From Cordia subcordata (lineage: Eukaryota > Streptophyta > Magnoliopsida > Boraginales > Cordiaceae), in contig JAPTOF010000011.1 of the NCBI GenBank assembly GCA_028554755.1, positions 806,001 through 870,000 of the forward strand: a stretch of 64,000 nt of DNA, in the 5' to 3' direction. The position numbers and the translations under genes were made by a program. Shown here one piece after another: positions 49,484 through 58,687 of this stretch (positions are counted from its first letter, which is position 1; each line of letters starts with the position of its first letter). Under the pieces are notes generated by a model. That model did not search any database, was not told where the DNA came from, and worked only from the letters and a program-made list of their open reading frames with translations.

Positions 49484-50019
49484 AACTTTAATCGCTCAAA
49501 TGCTTCAATATACAGCACATCAACTGCACTACCTGTATTTACCAACATCGTGTGAACTTCATAGTTAACCAAAATAATGGTTATTACAATAGAATCATAA
49601 CGGATTATTGGGACTCCAACTAGGTCTTTGCTGGTGAGAGTGACGTCCTTTATTCGCCTTACTTTGATTGTTAGAGCAGCTTGTAATGAATGAATGTATA
49701 GCTTCCTCTTCGTAGTAGATTCTCCATTTATAGCTAATTTTCCCGATATCATAGTGACTTTCTCAAGCACTTTCTTTTCTCTTTTCGAGCTAAAAGGGCG
49801 TTTTTCAGAGCTTTGCCCTATTGATCTCATTTTTCAGGCTCAAAAATTCATTAGTGGTGTGGTCATGATTCTTGTGGAAATAGCAGTATTTGCTCTTCTC
49901 TCTTTCGTTGGGCATGCCGTTCGTCTTCTCGGGCCACTTGACATCCCATTCGCATTTCAAAGCTACCAAGATTTCAGTCTCTGATGCATTCAGTAGCGCG
50001 TAAGTATATTAATGCCTTT
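49484..50019 (-). pseudogene. Tat-clade gag C-terminus and protease remnant
   Basis: On the minus strand: ALLNASETEILVALKCEWD, then KYCYFHKNHDHTTNEF, the Cys/His segment typical of Tat gag, and a protease with MLVNTGSAVDVLYIEAFERL (frame 49830-49484). The active site reads NTGSA, so the catalytic Asp is lost. This is the upstream part of the polyprotein that continues at 37752 and 3937. Confidence 0.72.
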
Positions 50020-50941
50020 TTGTAGGAATCTTGTGGAACTTTCTCTGGATTTCCTTGTGCTGGATCACACTCTAGAATTAAAAATTTTCAAGAGATTTAT
50101 AATTACCTCTTAATTCTTGTGTTGAAAACCTTGCCTTGCCGAAGCATTGAACTCCTTCTCTTCGTATGCGATCAAGAATAGTAGGAGGAGGCTATTTTGA
50201 TTTTTGGGTTTGGGAGAGTATTTTTACAATTGTTTTTGGGATTAGATTTTTCTCAAAGACCATCATCCATAGAAAAGAATATGAACCCTTCTTTTATAGA
50301 AAGATATAGGCTTTGTATAAAGCCTGTACCATAATGCACTAAGTCTAACTCTTTGGACTTAGAATTATGTACTTCTCAAATCCATATTAAAGTCCAAATT
50401 AAATCCACATTTAATTTATAATCAACAGCATATTAATTAACTTGATCCACATATCTAGTACTAGCTAGACATGATCAAAATTAACTCTGTGACCCATAAA
50501 AAATAAAAAAAACATTATAGTATTTAATTCTCAATTAAATATCAATAATGTTAATTACCCCTAATATTATTTAATCCATAATTAAATAATAATACATCAA
50601 ATTCACAATTAAACATGACCAAGATAATTACAACAGGGCCAATCCTCCAACTAATTTTCAACAATATACGTGACTCTGTAGGTTCAAACTTAAGTTGGTA
50701 ATACAAGAACTCTCCTTGTACTAATTAATGATACTGTCTAGCAATGGTTCACGACGTCCGAATTAGTCGAATAATTGTAAGGCAATATTCAACAAACCTG
50801 GGCACTATGGTGGATTCTGTATGACCCTCGATATTTCGAAATAAGCCTAAAAACATGGTAAAACTCAAACCCCTAATTAGCTCTTCCATATCAAGTCCCA
50901 ATCTCGTCATGACTTATCATGACATAACCATGTGACATACA
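50020..50941 (-). mobile_element. Copia-like solo LTR (family not identified)
   Basis: About 0.9 kb, AT-rich, with no internal region. On the minus strand it starts TGTATGTCAC, has a TATA box TATAAAA (50298-50292) and ends near CCTACA. CCTTT occurs on both sides (50015-50019, 50942-50946), but the left flank is Tat gag and the right flank is Athila RT, so the flanks were not one continuous target. Probably a product of recombination between two copies. Confidence 0.45.
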
Positions 50942-51575
50942 CCTTTGGAATGTTGCTGCCATATTGCAAAGACTAAAGGGCATCCTCTTATTGGAAAAAG
51001 TACCATAAGGACAAGTAAATGTGGTATTTTCCTAGTCCTCAAGGAACACGGGGATCTGATTATATCCAGAATACCCATCTAGAAAAAAATAGGAGCTATG
51101 CCCAGCTACTCTACCTAAGATCTGGTCCAAAAAAGGCAGCAAGAAATAATCCTTCTTAGTTCTCGATTTGAGCTTCCTATAGTCAATATATACTCTCCAA
51201 CCCATAGGTGTACACGTAAGGATAAGCTCCCCTTTTTCATTATCTACAACCATGATTCTAGATGTCTTAGGGACTATTTGAACCGAATTAACCCACTCAT
51301 TATTGAAAATCTAATAGATGATGCCTACATCTAAAAGCTTAATGATCTCTTTCTTAACTACACTATTCATGTGTGGGTTTAGTCTTCTTTGCATCTCCCT
51401 CGAAGGAACGACTTCATCTTTAAGGTGAATACTGTGCATACAAACCAAAGGGTCTATGCCTTTCAAATCATCTATTCTCTACCATATAGCCTCACTATGT
51501 TTCCTAAGAACCTCCTGAGAGACGCTCCTCTTGCTCACTAGAAAGATTGGATGCTATGATAATCGAAAAGGTCTC
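50942..51575 (-). pseudogene. Athila fragment G: reverse transcriptase part
   Basis: Minus-strand Athila RT: frame 51253-51032 with GWRVYIDYRKLKSRTKKDYF and GYSGYNQIPVFLED, ending in a TAG (51034-51032) at the same Gln codon as in H and D. Upstream of it is a decayed MHSVVKKEIIKLLD-like segment. It continues at 58688 across element N. It is cut off at 50941, so the rest of RT, RNase H and integrase is missing. Confidence 0.75.
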
Positions 51576-53359
51576 TGATAAGTTGTGATTTGGTGTGTGT
51601 TTGCATTGCCATTTACTTATACTTTAGAGGTGTTGAATGCTTATAATGATGCATTAGTGTAGTACTTTTGATAGGAATAGGCTTAAGTGTGAATAAATGT
51701 GCATATTGAGTTTAAGAGATAAAATGCTACACTAATAGCTTATTTTCAATGATTCAGGTGATTTTGGGTTAAGATAAAGATTGAACAATGAAAGGGTGAT
51801 GAAGATAGGACATGCACGGGTCTAAGGAAGAAGACTAAAGGCCAAAATGACGAAAAATTGGATGAAGGAAGTCAGTCGGACGCTAAGGAAGAATAGAAGG
51901 TCGACCGGCCACTCCAAAGAGCTTCGTCGAAAAGCCGGACGACCCCCCTTCAAGAGCCGGTCAACCGACTAGGTCGACTGGCCACTCCATAGAGCCCTTG
52001 AAGAAAGCCGGTCGAGTACTCCAGAGGCCGGTCGACCGTCTAGGTCGACCGGCTATGCTCGAATCTATAAATAAAGCCCGATGCGGAGCAGAAAAAAGGG
52101 TTTTTTTTACACACACTTCACACCTATTCTCACGCACACTTAACCCTATTCCCTAGCCGCCTCACACACCCTTTTCACATACTTTTCACGAAGAACCAAG
52201 TTTCGTTGGAGGATTCAAACGCTTTGGAATCGAGATTGTTTACAAGCTGTGTTCTAAAGTCGCTAGGATGAAAGGGGAGTTTCGTTATATCTCTTTCATT
52301 CTATTTTCTATTATGTCTGAGTAGGCTTGTATAGGGTGATTAAACTTATGTAATGGGTTAATTTTATACTCTTATGATATGGGATATGATGGCTGAAATA
52401 TATATATATATATATGTTTTGATTTGTTTTGTTTAATTGGGTGTGCTTTCATTCATGTCTATGTGTTTGATAAAATACCTAGATGAGTACATATATATTA
52501 ATTGAAGTTTGTTTGTTACTAAACACATATAATCCATGCTGTACTCATGTCTATGTATTTATACATGGATGTTATGAAGTGGGTAGTGCTTTTATTCATG
52601 TCTATATGCGTATTTGCATGCCTAGTAATAAGCATAATTCCAATATCACGTGTATGAATGTTAGTCAAATCCTGCTGTAGTGATCTTAGAATGACGGAGT
52701 ATAATTTAGGGCTAATCTAGGTCAAGTTTCCTTTGGCTTTAAATCCAGCCAATAGGTTTCAGGATAGATTTAGTCGACCTTAGCAACACTAGGTCTTGGC
52801 TTTAAACCCAGCCAACGGTTTAGGTACTAGGGTAGGTTCATTCTAAGCCACCTAGGAAGTTAGTTAGTCCCTCTTGAGGCCTTAGGTCATAAGGACCACG
52901 CCGTAGCTCTAGGAGACGTCGCCTAGGGACGGACCCGCACCGAGTCCTAGGGGGAAATCAGGACACTAACTAACAACCTAGTTAAGAGCACTTTTGATAG
53001 TTAGCCATCATCCCTTAATCCCATAGCTTTTGAGTATGGAGTTACCCATTCATAAGTCCAAGTCACCCTAATCCCTTTCCAATTGTTAGTTTCTTCTTAA
53101 TCAACCTGCATCCCTTTTTGTTTTTATTCATAGTTTAGTTTTCTTTCATTTACTTAGAGCTCCCGACAATCCAAACCTTCACGAGAAAAAGTACACTTAG
53201 CTTAGACCTTTCTTTTTAGCTCTTTTAGGACACCAAGCGTAGGATACATTCACGATATTCACGCCTCCCTTTGGTTCGACACCCGCACTCGTAAACACTT
53301 TATTGCACGATCCGTACGCTTGCGGGTCTTTTAAAACTTGCACTCGTAAGAAGACACCA
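51576..53359 (+). repeat. Element N 5' LTR (type 1)
   Basis: From TGATAAGTTG to AAGACACCA. Contains the GC-rich array (51885-52055), TATA, an AT microsatellite (about 52396-52416), two hairpins (52733-52752, 52796-52815) and the GACGTC palindrome (52909-52926). Confidence 0.93.
52066..52073 (+). promoter_or_regulatory. TATA box, element N 5' LTR
   Basis: TATAAATA followed by AAGCCCGATGCGG; the start of transcription should lie about 30 bases downstream. Confidence 0.65.
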
Positions 53360-53365
53360 AGTTTT

Positions 53366-53383
53366 TGGCGCCGTTGCCGGGGA
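53366..53383 (+). other. Element N primer-binding site (tRNA-Asp)
   Basis: TGGCGCCGTTGCCGGGGA, six bases after the LTR end, a full match to the complement of a plant tRNA-Asp 3' end as I know it. The best-preserved PBS in the window. Confidence 0.88.
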
Positions 53384-53543
53384 GGCAACGTTTGTTTGGT
53401 TTCTGAGTTTTTGTGTGTCTTAGCTTGTTACGTGTTGTTTTATCTTTTCTTTCATATTTTTATTATTTTGATTAATAAAATAAAAATTCAAAAAAAAAAA
53501 TTTTGTTGAGCATTATGAAGAGGTTTACTAGTGTCAATAAACC
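53384..53543 (+). other. Element N 5' untranslated leader
   Basis: AT-rich leader (AGCTTGTTACGTGTTG, TTGATTAATAAAAT) between PBS and ATG. Element C has a very similar leader at 61185-61342 although its LTR is different. Confidence 0.6.
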
Positions 53544-55497
53544 ATGAATGATCCTAATGCATTATGGTGGTCACTTGTATCCTCTTCCCCATTACCCGAG
53601 GATGTTCCCATTGCATGTCGCGTGTGTGGAAGTTATGAGCATCAAACTTTCTTTTGCCCCCATGACAATTCCCAACCTAGGGTAAGTGCTAATTACGACC
53701 CCTATAGTCATGTATCACCTCATGCATCTTCATTTAGTAATCATGACTATAAGGATGCATATTATTGTTGTTGTAATCTATGTGGAAGCCGAGCTCATGA
53801 TTCCAATACTTGTCCCACCTTCCACCCTTATCCTTGATTGCATGCAATGCCCTATACCCCTAGCAATCATACGCCCATGCACGCATCTACATCTAGTTAT
53901 CATGATTCTAGGGAGCAACATCATGCATTTTCATATTGGGGTCAAGATGACTCTTCATTTGGTACACCTCCTTGCATTGAGAGTTCATCCTTCCCATCAT
54001 CTTTTCTAGCCCACCCATCCTTCGAGTCATACAATGGTTGTGCTTATAGTAATCCTAATCAAGATGTCTACCATTTTCACTCGGTTGAGCCCTCTTCTTT
54101 TAGGACTTCTTCACAAGAGGAAACACTTGACTATCTCCTATCTCTCTTCCAATCCAATCAAGAGGAACTAGAGAGTTTGAAGCGAGACACCAAATCTCTA
54201 GGTGAGCATTTGAAGAGCATGGTTGAGAGTGTGCAACTTATGAGCGAGAATGTTGAAATACCTTTAGAACAAGTTGAAGAGATAGGAGAGAGACCTAAAG
54301 ATGAGAGAAATAGTGGTGAAAAAGATGATGTCTTGGAGAGACGATTAGAAAAAGAGGTTGATGGAGAGATCACATCTTGTAGTGAGGATGAGGATGAGCT
54401 TAATGATAATTTGGTTCTTGGTGACTCTTATGAATACGTTTTAGAGGAAGTAGTACCCTATCCTCCTAAGCTTTCAACGTCTTCCATTGAGTCACATGAG
54501 CCTTTTCTGTCTCCTCATCCCACATATTTTGCACACTTGGAGGTTGAGTCTCATGATCATAGCACTCATTTGCATTTCGAGTCCACATTTAGGGAGTCTA
54601 GGGTACACACCTCCCTTGAGCATTCACGCATCCATGACCCGAAATCCATTGAGTCCTCATTGTCCCCTCCATGTGTGTCTACCCCGTATGAAGAGCATGA
54701 TGGTGAGATGACACCCACTAGTGATGAATGTGTTGTCAAATTTAAAGGGACTTTAGCTAGTGAAGGTTTAAAGTCATCCATTGGGGAAAACAAGGCATCA
54801 ATTTTGAAGGTTTTAAATGATAAGTCTCTTGGAGTTGAGAATCATGATGTTGAAGAGAATAGCAACTCTAAGAAGACACAAAAAAAAGAAATTGATGTGC
54901 TTGGAAGAATGATTTGTGGGTCTCTTTGGATGTTTGATGATTCATTGATGAAAATAAAGCCCATAAAGATCGAATCCACCTCTCAAGAGGAGTTAGAGCG
55001 ACCTAGGCTTGAACATGTTATATCTTGTGGAGAGAAAGAGTGTAGTACTTCATCATCCCTTACCCTTGCCCTTCCTTCTCCGAGCATTGTTCCAGCCCCT
55101 CTTTCCCATTCCATTGAGTCTCCCTCTTTGGAGCTCACATTTATGCCTTCTAGTTTAGAACATTTTCATCTAGGGCTAAATATCACTTCTCTCATGTTGC
55201 ATTGACCTATCTTTGACCCATGGGGAGGGTGTGTTCCTAGCTCTTGATTATGAAAAAAAGGCCATGGGGTGGTTAGTTAGAGAGCAAGTGGGGCATGATC
55301 TTTCACATTTATGCATGACACCTTCGACACTTGCACACACATTCTCATTTGATGTTTCGGGGTGGGATCCAGAAAAGGGATGCATTGAACATCTATGGCC
55401 CCATCATTTATTGCATGACCCTTTTCCTTCTACTATCTGTGCTTGGTTGAATATTCGGCAATTTGTGCCTTGCAATTTTAAACATGTATTGCTCTAA
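53544..55497 (+). pseudogene. Element N zinc-knuckle ORF (nucleocapsid-like), two lesions
   Basis: About 650 codons. It opens MNDPNALWW and has two CCHC knuckles: Cys25-Cys28-His33-Cys38 and Cys77-Cys80-His85-Cys90. Next come a predicted coiled coil (SLFQSNQEELESLKRD region), a long acidic Ser/Glu-rich middle, and a C-terminal part (FDVSGWDPEKG, NIRQFVPCNFKHVLL) also seen in B and C. A TGA at 53835-53837 sits where B has an Arg codon (CGA), and about five bases are missing near 55203 relative to B and C; otherwise the frame is open (53838-55205 and 55213-55497). After the first knuckle ANYDPYSH resembles EYNPYSN of Athila gag, so it may derive from the C-terminal half of gag. Role inferred: RNA binding. 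Confidence 0.75.
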
Positions 55498-56895
55498 CAC
55501 TAGCGCCCGGCTGGAGGCGTTAAATCCAGCACTGCTAGAGGCACCCTAGACATGTTTATATTTCATTTTCTTTCCTTGCTTTTCCTTTTTTTTATTTGCA
55601 TTTAGTATTATCTTTTTTTCATTTTCAATTGCTTTTTGTTTTTCTTTTTCACCCTCCCAAGTGTTGATCCTCACTTCTATCATTTCCCATTCTTCATACA
55701 CCTTGTTTATCGTTTGATGGTGCCAATGCAAGTATGCATAGGCAATGCTGCTAATCTTGTTTTCTTTGTGAGTGTTTATGAATTGTGAGTCACAAGTTAG
55801 CAGTATGGTGAGATGACGTTGGCATGGAAAGCTTTGAAGAAAACGCAAGGTTGTATCTATCCTTTCTCCACTTGTTCCCCTGTTTGCACCCTATCCCCAC
55901 CACCCTTACTTGTTTTGTAATGATAACTTGCTTGTTTTTGTTGTGCTTCGTTCTATTTGCTTGAGGACAAGCAAAGTTTAGGTTTGGGGGTGTGGAAGTT
56001 TGGTTTTTGTGTTATACCTTGCTTAGGGTAGATTGCGTCATGCATAAAAATTGTGAAAATTGAAAAATTTTGATGCATATAGAGTCATTTATTTCTTTGT
56101 TGATCATTGTATTGGCTTTTGTGATTGACTCTATTGATTTATGAAGATGAGAAGCATTGTGGGGGAATGAATAAAGTGGTTAGAAATCTAAGTCTTGGAG
56201 GGGATGCCCTTCAAAATTGTGGGGAGTGAGAACCTTAAAAGAATGACTCTTGTAGCCACCCCATAGCTTGGTAGGAAAGAGTGTTAAAAAAAGGTTATTG
56301 ATGTGAGTGCCCCGTCTTTGATTGATTCTTGTTGATATGCCTAAGCCTTTCTTTTTCTTTCATTTTGAGAATACAATACAAAGCATATAAAAAAAAAAAA
56401 AGAGAGAGGCAAAAAGGTGCAAAAAATCTATGAATGAAGAAAAGCCAAAGGCACCTAAAAGTTAGTGAATAAGTGCATAAGTGACACAATGTCAACTTAG
56501 CACAAGTTATCATCTTTGTAGACACGTCAATAAGGCTTTTTAAGCCATTGTGTTTGTATATTCTCTCTTGTTATCCTTGAGGCTTGGTGCATGTCAGGGA
56601 GACCATGTTAGTGAGGGAGCACGAAATATCAACAGCCCGAGTGCGTGAGTTAGAATCCTAGGCTTGTGGTGGATTGGCTACTTGGGAAATTCCCATGAGG
56701 AACGAGACCCCTTATGAGTAGAGGGAAGATTCAAAGAGGCTTAGGGATCTCTTCACAATAGGAATGCCCTTTCATGTTTCTCAAACTAATGTTGATAGCG
56801 AGTCAATCCTTCAGGCAATCCATTGTATCAGCTTTAGAAATAAAATTTAAGATTAGGCTTGCTTGAGGACAAGCAAGGAGAAGGTTTGGGGGTGT
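55498..56895 (+). other. Element N 3' non-coding region: post-ORF motif, two hairpin/PPT modules
   Basis: A post-ORF motif (GGCGTTAAATCCAGCACTG, 55512-55530) follows the stop. Module one: hairpin TTTGCTTG-AGGA-CAAGCAAA (55956-55975) plus GTTTAGGTTTGGGGGTGTGG (55976-55995). Then an A/G-rich block (56385-56430). Module two: hairpin CTTGCTTG-AGGA-CAAGCAAG (56858-56877) plus the polypurine tract (56878-56895) ending at the LTR. This region is collinear with those of A, H, D and B. Confidence 0.7.
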
Positions 56896-58687
56896 TGATA
56901 AGTTGTGATTTGGTGTGTGTTTGCATTGCCATTTACTTATACTTTAGAGGTGTTGAATGGTTATAATGATGCATTAGTGTAGTACTTTTGATAGGAATAG
57001 GCTTAAGTGTAAATAAATGTGCATATTGAGTTTAAGAGATAAAATGCTACACTAATAGCTTATTTTCAATGATTCAGGTGATTTTGGGTTAAGATAAAGA
57101 TTGAACAATGAAAGGGTGATAAATATAGGACATGCACGGCTCTAAGGGAGAAGACTAAAGGCTGAAACGACGAAAAATTAGATGAAGGAAGTCAGCCGGA
57201 CGCTAAGGAAGAATAGCCGGTCGACCGACTAGGTCGACCGGCCACTCCAGAGAGCTTCGTCGAAAAGCCGGACAACCCCCCTTCAAGAGCCGGTCGACCG
57301 GTCGACCGACCACTCCAGAGAGCCCTTGAAGAAAGCCGGTCGAGTACTCCAGAGGCCGATCGACCTAGACGGTCGACCGGCTATGCGCGAATCTATAAAT
57401 AAAGCCCGATGCGGAGCAGAAAAGAGGGTTTTTTTTACACACACTTCACACCTATTCTCACGCACACTTAACCCTATTCCCTAGCCGCCTCACACACCCT
57501 TTTCACATACTTTTCACGAAGAACCAAGTTTCGTTGGAGGATTCAAACGCTTTGGAATCGAGATTGTTTACAAGCTGTGTTCTAAAGTCGCTAGGATGAA
57601 AGGGGAGTTTCGTTATATCTCTTTCATTCTATTTTCTATTATGTCTGAGTAGGCTTGTATAGGGTGATTAAACTTATGTAATGGGTTAATTTTATACTCT
57701 TATGATATGGGATATGATGGCTGAAATATATATATATATATATGTTTTGATTTGTTTTGTTTAATTGGGTGTGCTTTCATTCATGTCTATGTGTTTGATA
57801 AAATACCTAGATGAGTACATATATATTAATTGAAGTTTGTTTGTTACTAAACACATCTAATCCATGCTGTACTCATGTCTATGTGTTTATACATGGATGT
57901 TATGAAGTGGGTAGTGCTTTTATTCATGTCTATATGCGTATTTGCATGCCTAGTAACAAGCATAATTCCAATATCACGTGTGTGAATGTTAGTCAAATCC
58001 TGCTGTAGTGATCTTAGAATGACGGAGTATAATTTAGGGCTAATCTAGGTCGAGTTTCCTTTGGCTTTAAATCCAGCCAATAGGTTTCAGGATAGATTTA
58101 GTCGACCTTAGCAATACTAGGTCTTGGCTTTAAACCCAGCCAACGGTTTAGGTACTAGGGTAGGTTCATTCTAAGCCACCTAGGAAGTTAGTTAGTCCCT
58201 CTTGAGGCCCTAGGTCATAAGGACCACGCCGTAGCTCTAGGAGACGTCGCCTAGGGACGGACCCGTACCGAGTCCTAGGGGGAAATCAGGACACTAACTA
58301 ACAACCTAGTTAAGAGCACTTTTGATAGTTAGCCATCATCCCTTAATCCCACAGCTTTTGAGTATGGAGTTACCCATTCATAAGTCCAAGTCACCCTAAT
58401 CCCTTTCCAATTGTTAGTTTCTTCTTAATCAACTTGCATCCCTTTTTGTTTTTATTCATAGTTTAGTTTTCTTTCATTTACTTAGAGCTCCCGACAATCC
58501 AAACCTTCACGAGAAAAAGTACACTTAGTTTAGATCTTTCTTTTTAGCTCTTTTAGGACACCAAGCATAGGATACATTCACGATATTCACGCCTCCCTTT
58601 GGTTCGACACCCGTACTCGTAAACACTGTATTGCACGATCCGTACGCTTGCGGGTCTTTTAATACTTTCACTCGTAAGAAGACACTA
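56896..58687 (+). repeat. Element N 3' LTR (type 1)
   Basis: From TGATAAGTTG to GACACTA, the last CA having become TA. TATA at 57394-57401, hairpins at 58061-58080 and 58124-58143, AT microsatellite near 57726-57744. Confidence 0.93.
57200..57390 (+). promoter_or_regulatory. CCGGTCGACCGG array in element N 3' LTR U3
   Basis: Modules such as GCCGGTCGACC and TAGGTCGACCGGCC alternate with ACTCCAGAGAGC spacers at about 55-60 bp, ending just upstream of TATA at 57394. Same layout as in A, F and H. Confidence 0.45.

Larger units (their letters stand above)
51576..58687 (+). mobile_element. Element N: pol-less LTR retrotransposon sharing LTRs with element A
   Basis: 7.1 kb, plus strand, TSD GTCTC (51571-51575 and 58688-58692). 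5' LTR 51576-53359 and 3' LTR 56896-58687 are nearly identical to each other and very similar to the LTRs of element A. Inside are a good tRNA-Asp PBS, one long zinc-knuckle frame (53544-55497, two lesions), and a 3' region like that of A. There is no RT, RNase H or integrase, so movement must have relied on enzymes from an autonomous relative. Inserted in Athila fragment G. Confidence 0.93.

Noticed and set aside
50015..50946. CCTTT on both sides of the copia-like LTR as a true TSD
   Set aside because: The flanks belong to two different elements and do not form one continuous target, so the match may be chance.
53366..53383. tRNA gene at the tRNA-Asp-like sequence
   Set aside because: Only the 3'-end complement is present beside an LTR; no cloverleaf or internal promoter boxes. 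It is a primer-binding site.
53838..55205. Treating the 455-codon frame of element N as a complete gene starting there
   Set aside because: The zinc knuckles lie upstream in the same frame, separated only by a TGA where B has CGA; homologous starts in B and C are at the upstream ATG.
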